Positions 8,538-17,139 of a stretch of DNA of 64,000 bases are shown here, piece by piece. The stretch is from Verrucomicrobiota bacterium (lineage in GTDB: Bacteria; Verrucomicrobiota; Verrucomicrobiia; CAIQCK01). The notes under the pieces were generated by a model. The model was not told the origin of the DNA. It ran no database searches and saw only the letters and a program-made list of their open reading frames with translations. The first letter of the stretch is position 1. The number at the start of each line of letters is the position of its first letter. The position numbers were made by a program, and so were the translations under genes. The DNA lies in the NCBI GenBank assembly GCA_026397915.1, contig JAPLTX010000032.1, positions 47,159 to 111,158 of the forward strand, given 5' to 3'.

Positions 8538-9014
8538 ATGGCCCTCATCAATTGTCCAGAATGCGCGAAGCAGGTTTCCACCTCGGCCCAGAGCTGCCCG
8601 TCGTGCGGCTACCCCATCGCGGCATCGCAAACACCAAAAGCGCCGCCGCCCAACTCGGACGAGTTGCTGGCGGAAGTGCGGCCGTCGTGGTGGGAGTTCT
8701 TCTGGCATCTCGTGTTCTTCTGGCTAATTGTGCCGCTCATCGTCGCGTGGTGGCAACGCGCCTCGGTTGTCCTACGCATCTATCCCGGCAGGATCACGCT
8801 GGAGCGAGGTCTCTTCTCCAAGTGCTACCGTGAGTTTCTCGCCAAGGACATCCGCTCGCTGGATATTGACCAAGGTGTGCTTGCGAGGCTCGTGGACATC
8901 GGCGACCTCACAATCTCGACTGCAGCCACTGTGGACGCATCGGAGGAAATCGGAGGCATCCCCCATCCGAAGCAGGTTCGCGAGTTGATCATCTCGCAAA
9001 GGCACGGACAGTAA
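8538..9014 (+). CDS. Zinc-ribbon plus membrane-anchored PH-like (bPH) domain protein
   Basis: 158 aa from ATG 8538. The N-terminal zinc ribbon has CPEC and CPSCGYPI (four Cys in the first 26 residues). After a proline-rich linker, WWEFFWHLVFFWLIVPLIVAWW is a membrane segment (about residues 53-75). A short bacterial PH domain follows (LRIYPGRITLERGLFSK, then DIRSLDIDQ). Proteins of this build usually sit in the cytoplasmic membrane; the ligand is unknown. It is divergent from the isocitrate dehydrogenase gene. Confidence 0.7.
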   Translation: MALINCPECAKQVSTSAQSCPSCGYPIAASQTPKAPPPNSDELLAEVRPSWWEFFWHLVFFWLIVPLIVAWWQRASVVLRIYPGRITLERGLFSKCYREFLAKDIRSLDIDQGVLARLVDIGDLTISTAATVDASEEIGGIPHPKQVRELIISQRHGQ

Positions 9015-9026
9015 CCGGCGCAGCGG

Positions 9027-11939
9027 CTACTGTTTTAGAAGCTCCGCGACCGCGCGCAGTGCTTCGTCGAGTTTCGCCGGGTTCTTGCCACCCGCTTGCG
9101 CCATGTCAGGGCGACCGCCGCCGCCGCCGCCGCAGATTTTTGCCAGTTCGCCTACGATCTTGCCGGCGTGTTTGCCGCGCTTGACCAGATCGGGCGTCAC
9201 AAGACAAACCAACGACACTTTACCTTCGGCGACCGCGCCCAAAACCGCTATACCGCTGGCAAGCACTGGTTTCATCGCTTCGGCAACCGCACGCAACACG
9301 TCGGCAGTTTGCTCGCCGAGGTTTCCGATGACAACGCTGATGTCTCCAACTTTCTGCGCGTTCGCAACCAACGCTGCCGCCATTGCCGGCGCCTGCTTTT
9401 GAATCTCTGCCTGCCGCAACTTGGCCTGCTCTTTCTCTAATTCACGCTGCCTCGCCAGGTCGGCCTCGCGCAACCGTTGTTCTTGTTGCTGCTCACTAAA
9501 CTCCAGCGCGAACTGCGCTACGGCCGCCTCGACGCGGCGGATGCCGGCGGCAATCGCCGACTCGCGCATGATCTTAAAGATGCGGATGTCGCCCGTGTTC
9601 CTCGTGTGCGTGCCGCCGCAGAGCTCGACCGAGAAGCCGTCGAACTTGCCTTGCTCGCCGCCAACCTGCACGACGCGCACCTTGTCGCCGTATTTCTCGC
9701 CGAAGAACTGCATAATCTTCGGGTTGTTCTTGATCTCGGCATAAGGCACTTCGACCGAATACACCGGCGCGTTTTCCCGAATCCGCTCGTTGACCAGCCG
9801 CTCGATGTCGGCGATTTGTTGGTCGCTGAGTTTCTCCGGATGATTGAAGTCAAACCGCATCCGGTCCGCCGCCACCATCGAGCCGCGTTGGCGCGCGTCC
9901 TTGCTGACGACCTCGTGCAGCGCCCAGTGGAACAAGTGCGTCACCGTGTGATGCCGCTGGATGTTGGCGCGCCGTGCGGCGTCCACTGCCACGCGAACCG
10001 CCTCACCAACCTCCGGCGCGCGGCCATCAACGAGTTTCAGCCGGTGAATGTGGACCTCGCCTTGCAGTTGGGTGTCACGCACCACAAGCGTGCCGACCTC
10101 CGTCCTGTCGTGGCCGGGCACGTGAACCAAACCCGTGTCGCCGACCTGGCCACCCATCTCGGCGTAGAACGGCGTCTTGTCTAGAACCACGTCCATCTCC
10201 GCCGTCGTCGCGCCCGGTGCCACTGCTTCGACCGCCGCCTCCGCTTCGAGGTTGTCGTAGCCGAGGAACTTCGTCGGCTTCACCTGCAAGCCCTCGCCCG
10301 CGACCAGAACCACCGTCTTCTTCTTCGCATGGTCCTCGCGCGCACGCTGGCGCTGTTCTTCCATCAGCTTCTCGAAACCTTCCACATCCACCTTCAGGCC
10401 TAACTCCCGGGCCATCAGTTCGGTAAGGTCTAGCGGAAAACCGTAGGTGTCATATAGCCTGAAAGCATTGTCACCCGAAATAACCGGCGAGGTCTTCAAC
10501 ACCTTGCGCCAAGCTCCTGCAAAAAGCTCCTCTGACGTAAACTCCGCGATTAGCTGGTTCTTGCTGTCCCAAAAACCCCTGCCCCAAATTCGTTTGTAGG
10601 CGGGTTTCTTACCAGCAAGCTTGTCCTCTTCATTCTCATAATAAAGCCGCTCTTGGCCACCCGTTCTAATACCATCTGCTCTTGCCGCTGCGTCCACCGC
10701 TCCAATAACCGCTTCGTTCTCAAAAATCAGAATTCCTCGGTCCAAAGTCCTATTAAAAGCATCTTCTTCGCTGCGCAGAGTCTTTTCGATGCTTGCTTGA
10801 CGTTTGCGCACTTCAGGAAATACATCGCCCATCGTATCCGCCAACACGCCGACGAGCTTGTAGAAGAACGGCTCATGGAAACCGAGAACGCGGCCGTAGC
10901 GGACCGCGCGACGCAAGATGCGGCGCAAAACGTAGCCGCGACCTTCGTTGCTCGGCACGATACCGTCGGCAATGCCGAAGCTCAGGCAACGGATGTGGTC
11001 GGCAATGACGCGGAAGGCGATGTCAATCTTCTCCTGCTCGGTGGATGGCGACTGGCCCGCCTTCGGCAGCGTCGAACCGTATCGTTTGCCACTGAGTTGC
11101 CCCAGCACGTGAAAGATCGGCCGGAACACATCGGTCTCGTAGTTGGAGATGATGCCGCCGAAGTCGGTGAAGTTCTTCGTGCATTGGATGATCGAGCATA
11201 CACGTTCGAAGCCCGCGCCGGTGTCCACGTTCTTCGCCGGCAGCGGCCCGAAGGTGCCGTCGGGGTTGGCGTTGAACTGCATGAAGACGAGGTTCCAAAT
11301 CTCGATGCACTGCGGCGTGCCTTTGTTCACCAGCTTGCCGCCGGTGTCGCCCTTCGGCGTGAGGTCCACGTGCAACTCCGAACACGGGCCGCATGGGCCG
11401 GTGTCGCCCATCATCCAGAAGTTGTCCTTCTTGTTGCCGAAGACGATGTGGACGTTCGGGTCGAGTCCGGCGGCGGTGAAAATGCGTGCCCAGTAGTCAT
11501 AGGCTTCCTGGTCAAACTCACTCGGGTCGCCAGGGCCGGGTTTATAGACCGTGGCGTAGAGGCGCTCCTTCGGAAAACCCCACCACTCCTTCGAGGTCAC
11601 CAGTTCCCACGCCCAAGCGATGGCTTCCTTCTTGAAGTAGTCGCCGAAGCTCCAGTTGCCGAGCATCTCGAAAAACGTGTGATGGTAGGTGTCGAGGCCA
11701 ACGTCCTCGAGGTCGTTGTGCTTGCCGCCGGCGCGAATGCACTTCTGTGTGTCCGCCGCGCGCTGCGGCTTGTAGGGACACGAGGTCTGGCCGAGGAAGA
11801 TCGGCACAAACTGATTCATGCCGGCGTTGGTGAAAAGGAGGTTCGGCGCATCGGGCAACAGCGACGACGACGGCACGATGGTGTGTCCCTGTCGCTTGAA
11901 GTAATCCAAGAACTGCTGGCGGATTTCAGAACTCGTCAT
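9027..11939 (-). CDS. alaS: Alanyl-tRNA synthetase with an extra internal insertion
   Basis: 970 aa against about 875 in E. coli. It charges tRNA-Ala. The N-terminal class II core starts MTSSEIRQQFLDYFKRQGH. The editing domain has HTVTHLFHWAL near residue 660 and CGGTHTRNTGD near 773. The C-terminal C-Ala region ends in the GGGGGGRPDMAQAGG block. Between GILIFENE (about 402) and the conserved NAFRLYDTYGFP (about 490) lie roughly 75 extra residues rich in charged and aromatic positions. By hand count GC over 10441-10800 is about 50 %, below the flanks (about 60 % or more). Confidence 0.96.
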   Translation of the reverse strand: MTSSEIRQQFLDYFKRQGHTIVPSSSLLPDAPNLLFTNAGMNQFVPIFLGQTSCPYKPQRAADTQKCIRAGGKHNDLEDVGLDTYHHTFFEMLGNWSFGDYFKKEAIAWAWELVTSKEWWGFPKERLYATVYKPGPGDPSEFDQEAYDYWARIFTAAGLDPNVHIVFGNKKDNFWMMGDTGPCGPCSELHVDLTPKGDTGGKLVNKGTPQCIEIWNLVFMQFNANPDGTFGPLPAKNVDTGAGFERVCSIIQCTKNFTDFGGIISNYETDVFRPIFHVLGQLSGKRYGSTLPKAGQSPSTEQEKIDIAFRVIADHIRCLSFGIADGIVPSNEGRGYVLRRILRRAVRYGRVLGFHEPFFYKLVGVLADTMGDVFPEVRKRQASIEKTLRSEEDAFNRTLDRGILIFENEAVIGAVDAAARADGIRTGGQERLYYENEEDKLAGKKPAYKRIWGRGFWDSKNQLIAEFTSEELFAGAWRKVLKTSPVISGDNAFRLYDTYGFPLDLTELMARELGLKVDVEGFEKLMEEQRQRAREDHAKKKTVVLVAGEGLQVKPTKFLGYDNLEAEAAVEAVAPGATTAEMDVVLDKTPFYAEMGGQVGDTGLVHVPGHDRTEVGTLVVRDTQLQGEVHIHRLKLVDGRAPEVGEAVRVAVDAARRANIQRHHTVTHLFHWALHEVVSKDARQRGSMVAADRMRFDFNHPEKLSDQQIADIERLVNERIRENAPVYSVEVPYAEIKNNPKIMQFFGEKYGDKVRVVQVGGEQGKFDGFSVELCGGTHTRNTGDIRIFKIMRESAIAAGIRRVEAAVAQFALEFSEQQQEQRLREADLARQRELEKEQAKLRQAEIQKQAPAMAAALVANAQKVGDISVVIGNLGEQTADVLRAVAEAMKPVLASGIAVLGAVAEGKVSLVCLVTPDLVKRGKHAGKIVGELAKICGGGGGGRPDMAQAGGKNPAKLDEALRAVAELLKQ

Positions 11940-11953
11940 AACTAAAGAAAGTT

Positions 11954-12030
11954 AAGAGTTAAGAATGAAAAGTGAAGAGTTGGCGGAAGTTTTGCCTTCC
12001 TGAACTCTACACTTTTAACTACGCACTCTT
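11954..12030. repeat. Imperfect inverted repeat between alaS and recA
   Basis: The left arm (11954-11989, AAGAGTTAAGAATGAAAAGT and on) and the reverse complement of the right arm (11996-12030, AAGAGTGCGTAGTTAAAAGT and on) match over about 35 nt with small gaps. The centre is short (about 6 nt). The right arm overlaps the last codons and stop of recA. It could be a MITE-like remnant, a recA terminator, or both. Confidence 0.6.
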
Positions 12031-13119
12031 CACTTCGACGGCGGGTTCTTCCGGCGGCAACGCCTTCGCCTTGACAGCGGCGGCGATCTTTTCGGCAACC
12101 GCAGGGTTTTGCTTCAGGAAGTCTTTTGCAGACTCACGCCCCTGACCGATCATTTCGCCGGCGAACTGCAGCCACGAGCCTTTCTTCTCGACGACGCCGA
12201 AGTTGACGGCCACGTCGAGAAGGCTGCCCTCTTTCGAGATGCCTTCGTTATACATGACGTCGAACTCGCACTCGGCGAACGGCGGGGCGCACTTGTTCTT
12301 GACGACCTTGATCTTGCAGTGGTTGCCGATGGCGCGGCCCTCGGCGTCCTTGATCTGCTGCTGGCGGCGGATGTCAATGCGCACGCTGGCGTAGAATTTC
12401 AGCGCCTTGCCGCCCGGCGTCGTTTCCGGACTTCCGAACATGACGCCGATCTTTTCGCGAAGCTGGTTGGTAAAGATGATACAAGTATTAGCCTTCGCCA
12501 CGATCGAGGTAAGCTTGCGCATCGCCTGGCTCATCAGGCGGGCTTGCACGCCGACGCTGGCGTCGCCCATCTGGCCTTCCAGTTCGGCCTTCGGCACAAG
12601 CGCGGCCACGGAGTCAATCGCGATGACATCGAGCGCGTTGGAACGAACCAACGTCTCAACGATCTGTAGCGCCTCTTCACCGCTGTCGGGCTGGCTGACA
12701 AGCAGGTCATCGAGTTTCACGCCGAGATTACGAGCGTAGTTCGGGTCAATCGCGTGCTCGGCGTCAACGAACGCCGCCAAGCCGCCGTTCTTCTGGGCTT
12801 GGGCGATGATCTGAAGCACGAGCGTCGTCTTGCCCGACATTTCCGGACCGTAAATCTCGACGATGCGTCCGCGCGGCACACCACCGATGCCGAGCGCCAT
12901 ATCAATCGCGATCGAACCGGTCGAAATGACGCCGATTTTGACACGCGCTCGCTCGTCGCCCAGCCGCATGATGCTGCCTTCGCCGTAGGTCTTGGCGATA
13001 TGGGCAATGGCGGCTTCGAGTTGCTTGACCTGCGCGGGCGTCTTGGTCGAAGTTTCGGCAGCGGTCTTCTCAACTTGTTCAGTCTTCTCAGTTTTCTCAA
13101 CGGTTTTAGTCGGCGGCAT
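12019..13119 (-). CDS. recA: Recombinase RecA
   Basis: 366 aa from ATG 13119, which has a good ribosome-binding site (AAAGGAG about 6 nt upstream). It is the ATP-dependent strand-exchange protein and SOS co-protease. The Walker A loop reads GPEMSGKTT (usually GPESSGKTT; the changed Ser is not catalytic). The loop blocks [15 protein letters not shown] and [16 protein letters not shown] are intact. The first 30 residues form a Lys/Glu/Thr-rich extension. No LexA-box-like palindrome is obvious in the 150 nt upstream. A TTGACT -35-like box about 55 nt upstream of the ATG is the best promoter candidate. Confidence 0.97.
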   Translation of the reverse strand: MPPTKTVEKTEKTEQVEKTAAETSTKTPAQVKQLEAAIAHIAKTYGEGSIMRLGDERARVKIGVISTGSIAIDMALGIGGVPRGRIVEIYGPEMSGKTTLVLQIIAQAQKNGGLAAFVDAEHAIDPNYARNLGVKLDDLLVSQPDSGEEALQIVETLVRSNALDVIAIDSVAALVPKAELEGQMGDASVGVQARLMSQAMRKLTSIVAKANTCIIFTNQLREKIGVMFGSPETTPGGKALKFYASVRIDIRRQQQIKDAEGRAIGNHCKIKVVKNKCAPPFAECEFDVMYNEGISKEGSLLDVAVNFGVVEKKGSWLQFAGEMIGQGRESAKDFLKQNPAVAEKIAAAVKAKALPPEEPAVEVKSA

Positions 13120-13269
13120 GGACGTTCTCCTTTTTTGAATCTGTGCGGTATTTCGGCAGAGCCGGATGCAAAAGTCAATGACGGCGAAGAAGGCAAAGTT
13201 TTCTCCAAAGCCCACCTCTCTGCTCTAGACTCCCGCCCCCTCTTCCGCTACGGTAGCCGCGCGTTGAGC

Positions 13270-13359
13270 GGAGGGGTGTCCGAGTGGTTTAAGGAGCACG
13301 CCTGGAAAGCGTGTGGGGTGTAAAAGCCCTCGAGGGTTCGAATCCCTCCCCCTCCGCCA
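13270..13359 (+). tRNA. tRNA-Ser (GGA)
   Basis: A class II tRNA with acceptor GGAGGGG / CCCCTCC. The anticodon stem CACGC/GCGTG surrounds the loop CTGGAAA with anticodon GGA at 13304-13306. There is a long variable arm, T-arm GAGGG-TTCGAAT-CCCTC, discriminator G and encoded CCA (13357-13359). A second copy of its 3' end occurs at 18267-18293. Confidence 0.97.
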
Positions 13360-13826
13360 TTTTCGCTTTCCCAGGCGAACTTCGACGTTTTCAGCATTAT
13401 AAGTGCGCCACTGCTGACGGCAACTGCCAAGGAATTGCTGATCAAAGAAATGGCGTTGCGCTCCCGTCGCTCACCCATCCATCTGCGGTGCTCAGCAGCG
13501 AGCATCGGGCGATGACCTGATTGGCCAGAGCGAAAAAGCGTATGAAGGTGGGCGGTGTTCTTGGCCAAGCGGCCTCTCATCAGCAACAGGCGTTCGCTGA
13601 ATAGCACGCCCACTTCCGTGAAGATCGTTTGAGTGAAATGAGGCGCTTCGAGCAAACGCCGGAAGTTGAGCAACGTCGTGGCATCCGCCACCGACTTCAC
13701 CTGCAGAAGATTTTGCCGTTTGGAGCCCGTTCTCATGAAATCTCTATTGGATCCGATGAAAATATAGTTGCAATCATAAGACACTCTTGGCATGTAATGG
13801 GTTGTATTGGGTGTATTTGGAGTCTT
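13360..13826. other. 467-nt region without a supported gene
   Basis: It lies between the tRNA and mraZ. Open frames on both strands run through it but show no family features. The minus-strand frame is continuous with the antisense of the tRNA, a known spurious pattern. The part from 13741 is AT-rich (line 13741-13800 is 37 % GC by hand count), unlike the surroundings, and would hold the mraZ promoter. Confidence 0.5.
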
Positions 13827-14315
13827 ATGGATATATCCGGGAACAGCACCAGTAGCGAGTCGTTTCGAGCGGCACCATATTTCTATGGTCGCTTCACGGT
13901 TCAGGTCGAAGAAACCTCCGGGCGCCTGCTTATGCCAGTTAAGTGGCGTCCCAAGGAACCGGACGATTGGTTTGGGATGATACTGTGGCCGATCGGCGTA
14001 GAATCTCATCTGCTGGTATTTCCTGCCGCCCGATGGATTCGATTTCTCAAGTATCTTCACGACAACGCCACCAAGGAGGCGGAACTCGTATTACTTGAGA
14101 GGGTCTTGGGGCAGACAGCCGACGTTGTGCGCCTTGACAAGATTGGCCGGATCACGATTCGGGAGGACTTGTTGAAGCGCATCGGGGTGGAGAGAGATGC
14201 AATCCTGGTCGGTCGTTTAACCAAATGGGAGATCCTCTCACCTAAAGTTTCTTCGATGTGCAAGGAGGATGAAAAGAAAGCCGTTTCGGAGTTCTTCGAA
14301 GGGTTTGCACCATGA
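13827..14315 (+). CDS. mraZ: MraZ-family transcriptional regulator (division/cell-wall cluster)
   Basis: 162 aa from ATG 13827. Upstream in-frame sequence does not resemble the family. Two AbrB-like half-domains are visible. The first has FYGRFTVQVEETSGRLLMP near residues 19-40 and HLLVFPAARW. The second has VVRLDKIGRITIREDLLKR, then VGRLTKWEIL. MraZ normally binds tandem repeats in its own promoter and represses the dcw operon. It overlaps the next gene by 4 nt (ATGA). The first half is divergent (EETSGR where DEKGR is usual). Here it heads a reduced cluster lacking mraW. Confidence 0.85.
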   Translation: MDISGNSTSSESFRAAPYFYGRFTVQVEETSGRLLMPVKWRPKEPDDWFGMILWPIGVESHLLVFPAARWIRFLKYLHDNATKEAELVLLERVLGQTADVVRLDKIGRITIREDLLKRIGVERDAILVGRLTKWEILSPKVSSMCKEDEKKAVSEFFEGFAP

Positions 14316-14884
14316 ATACAATTGCAGCTAATCCAATGGTCGGGTGGCACTGGCCACATGAGCGCTCGAATCCATTTGCCCGAGGATACGAATCTGCCAA
14401 ACGATCCGTCCGACGACCCAATCGCATCGGGGAAAGAATTGGGCGTGCTGTTGCACAATTGGGGGAATTTGGAATGGGGCTGGCACTCTCGGTTACGCGT
14501 GCCGTCCACGTGCCAGTCATTCTGTTCATGTTTCTCTGCGCGTTTGTTTTCGTTATGGCTCAACGAGACAAAATCTACTGTCAACAGCGACTTCATTTCA
14601 TCGGCCGGGGCCAACGAGACGCAGGAATCCGACAAGATGAATCGCTGCGAACGGGCCGAGTCCAGAGAGTGGAAGAGGCCAAACTCATGGCCTTGGCGGT
14701 GATTAACGCTGCCACTTCAACAACCAAGGCTGTCTCCCGCGCTAACTCCTCTCCGCCCGCGCTAGCGCGTTCAAAGCTACTCCAGAGCCGAGTTGCCGCT
14801 CAGACGACGAGAGTATCGCCGAAGTCATCTTCAAGAGTGAGCATCGCCTCGCGCAATAAACCAATGCTGAAGCGAAAGTCGTGA
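14312..14884 (+). CDS. Single-pass membrane protein in the ftsL position
   Basis: 190 aa. It overlaps mraZ (ATGA) and the transpeptidase gene (GTGA) by 4 nt each, which is the best evidence that this frame is real. The topology is a basic cytoplasmic tail of about 65 residues, one hydrophobic helix (VPVILFMFLCAFVFVMA) and a basic, Ser/Ala-rich outer part of about 100 residues. FtsL proteins have this layout and this gene position but are usually shorter and carry a leucine-zipper coiled coil, which I do not see clearly. Calling it an FtsL analogue is inference. Confidence 0.55.
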   Translation: MNTIAANPMVGWHWPHERSNPFARGYESAKRSVRRPNRIGERIGRAVAQLGEFGMGLALSVTRAVHVPVILFMFLCAFVFVMAQRDKIYCQQRLHFIGRGQRDAGIRQDESLRTGRVQRVEEAKLMALAVINAATSTTKAVSRANSSPPALARSKLLQSRVAAQTTRVSPKSSSRVSIASRNKPMLKRKS

Positions 14885-17124
14885 ATCCGGGACTATCGCA
14901 AAACTTACCGATTCTTTCCCGGGCAGGTTTTCTGAATAGCGGGGTCGGCGCGCTGTTTGTGTGGCTCGCTTTTCGCTTGGTCAGACTCGGCTCCGGGCGC
15001 GATGGCGACTTGCTTGCCCAATCGCTTGAAGCGACAGGTGTTGCTGCCCGGTCTATTCCTCATCGGGGTGAGATTTTGGATCGGAACGGCTGCGTCCTGG
15101 CGGTGAGCGAGCCAGTAGTTAGCGTCTGTGTGAATCCGAGCCAAACTGCTGACCGGGCGCCACAACTCGCTGCAATCTTGGAACCCCACTTGCAGATACC
15201 GCAGGAGAAACTGTTGCGGCGATTACAACCCCGCCCGCTGCGTAATGCCAAGGGCGAGGTGATCTTGGATCGGCATGGCAAGACGATCCCGGATCAATGG
15301 GAACTCCTCAAGTCAAATATCTCCCTGCCTGAGTGGCAGGAGATCCGGCAGTCCATTCAGAAAGCAACCTTCGGCCTGGATCTGACAAACAGGAAGCAGA
15401 AGGCGATGCTCAAGACTCTGCGCACTTACGCGATTTTTGCTGTGCCGGCACAGGTTCGACGGTATCGCCTCGGCGCGCTGGCGGCACACGTCATTGGCCA
15501 CGTCACGGTGGATTCAGGAAACTCGCCTTTCTTCGTCATCGGAGACATCAAGGTGCCGACTGAGTTTGCTGCGTTGCTGCGGGTGGAAAAGAACCCAGTG
15601 TCGGAGTTCCTCTTTGCGGCTTTGACGGAACCCGCCCGCGACGAACTGTCAGGCTTGTTTAGCATGAACGGAGACCGCACAACCTTGCAGAAGACTCTGG
15701 TAGCCGAACTCAACCGGATCATCCAACGCGGACCGATCTATCACCCGGAGCGGTTTACGTCTGTGCCGTTGGACCCTGAAACCGTCGCATTGCTTTACTC
15801 GAATCCCGAGGGGTTGGAACTCGTTCGTCTCAATCGTCTTCTGCTGGCGGATGCGTATCCGAACTTGCTCGCGCGCCACACCCCGGTTCTGCCTCTGCAA
15901 GTGGGCGCCGCTGGAATCGAACGAAGTTGTGAACATCTCTTGTGCGGCGAGGTTGGCTGGCGCCGCAGTCAGCACGATGCGCGCGGGCGGGAGTTACCTC
16001 GGTTTCGCGAGGAAGATATTCCAGTGCGGGATGGCCTAACTGTGGGCCTCACGCTCGACGCGCGAGTGCAACGTATTTTGGAGGATGAACTGGCTGTGCT
16101 GGTGCGCCGCCACGCCCCAGCGAGCGCCACTGGGCTAATTGTTAATCCCGCCACCGGCGACCTCCTGGCTTGTGCCACGCTGCCACACTATCTCCCGGAA
16201 CGACCGGGGGAGTCTACCCCGGAGACATGGCGCAACCGAGCCATCTGTGATGTCCATGAACTGGGTTCAGTCATGAAAATGGTTACCGTCATCGCCGCGC
16301 TTGATCTGGGCATCCTCCGCCTGAATGACGTGATCTTCTGCGAGAACGGCATTTTCCATTACAAGGGTAAAACCTTGCGCGATCACCATCCCTACGGCAA
16401 CCTCACCGTAGAAGAGATTCTCGTTCACTCGTCGAATGTTGGTGCTGCAAAAATCGCCCTTCGAGTCGGGGAACCTTGGCTGCACCACTATTTCTCCTGC
16501 TTTGGCTTCGGGAAGCCGACAGGCATTCTCCTGCCGGGCGAGCGAAGTGGAACTCTTCATCCCGTCAAGTCATGGAGCGGCACCTGCATCACCCGCGTTG
16601 CGATCGGTTATGCCATGTCGGCCACCCCGCTACAACTGGCCATGGCCTATTCCGCCTTGGGAAACAACGGTGTCCTGATGCGCCCCCGGCTTCTGGAATC
16701 CATGAAGACTGCGGCTGGCATCTGTCTGCAAAGGTATCCGGTGTCATCGGTGCGTTCCGTGGCGAAGCCCGAAGTTTGCCGAAGCGTGTTGAGTGCGCTT
16801 ACAGGAGTGGTATCCCCCAACGGCACTGCCCCGAAGGCGGCCGTGCCCGACTTCACAGCCGCCGGGAAGACCGGCACTGCGGAGATATGGAGAAAGCAAG
16901 GTCGGGTTTCGGGAGGCTACGTGGCCAGCTTCGTCGGTCTGCTGCCAGCCAGTTTGCCGCGATTATGCATCACCATCGTCGTGGACAATCCAAAGAATGG
17001 CCACTTTGGCGGAACTGTATGTGGCCTTACCTTCGCACAGGTCGCCCGACGGTCCGCACAGGTATTGAACATTCCTCCCGACAATCTGCCTATGGACAAC
17101 CACCTTTTGGCACTCGCCCGCTGA
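14881..17124 (+). CDS. FtsI/PBP-type peptidoglycan transpeptidase (class B PBP)
   Basis: 747 aa with a GTG start overlapping the previous stop. There is one N-terminal membrane anchor (about residues 17-34), then the PBP dimerisation domain beginning RGEILDRNGCVLAVS. In the transpeptidase domain all three catalytic motifs are present: S463-V-M-K466 (preceded by ELG instead of the usual EPG), S517-S-N519 and K663-T-G665. It should cross-link septal or specialised peptidoglycan together with the SEDS protein downstream. An insertion-rich middle makes it longer than E. coli FtsI (588 aa). Confidence 0.9.
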   Translation: MNPGLSQNLPILSRAGFLNSGVGALFVWLAFRLVRLGSGRDGDLLAQSLEATGVAARSIPHRGEILDRNGCVLAVSEPVVSVCVNPSQTADRAPQLAAILEPHLQIPQEKLLRRLQPRPLRNAKGEVILDRHGKTIPDQWELLKSNISLPEWQEIRQSIQKATFGLDLTNRKQKAMLKTLRTYAIFAVPAQVRRYRLGALAAHVIGHVTVDSGNSPFFVIGDIKVPTEFAALLRVEKNPVSEFLFAALTEPARDELSGLFSMNGDRTTLQKTLVAELNRIIQRGPIYHPERFTSVPLDPETVALLYSNPEGLELVRLNRLLLADAYPNLLARHTPVLPLQVGAAGIERSCEHLLCGEVGWRRSQHDARGRELPRFREEDIPVRDGLTVGLTLDARVQRILEDELAVLVRRHAPASATGLIVNPATGDLLACATLPHYLPERPGESTPETWRNRAICDVHELGSVMKMVTVIAALDLGILRLNDVIFCENGIFHYKGKTLRDHHPYGNLTVEEILVHSSNVGAAKIALRVGEPWLHHYFSCFGFGKPTGILLPGERSGTLHPVKSWSGTCITRVAIGYAMSATPLQLAMAYSALGNNGVLMRPRLLESMKTAAGICLQRYPVSSVRSVAKPEVCRSVLSALTGVVSPNGTAPKAAVPDFTAAGKTGTAEIWRKQGRVSGGYVASFVGLLPASLPRLCITIVVDNPKNGHFGGTVCGLTFAQVARRSAQVLNIPPDNLPMDNHLLALAR

Positions 17125-17139
17125 ACGACTCCCCTCACC

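Noticed and set aside
10653..11945. 430-codon open frame on the plus strand opposite alaS
   Set aside because: It mirrors the third positions of alaS, has no family features, and the opposite strand encodes a clear AlaRS.
13120..13269. LexA box in front of recA
   Set aside because: No GAAC-N4-GTTC or CTGT-N8-ACAG palindrome found by eye.
13248..14060. 270-codon minus-strand frame through the tRNA-Ser and mraZ
   Set aside because: It contains the antisense of the tRNA, a well-known spurious protein, and overlaps mraZ.
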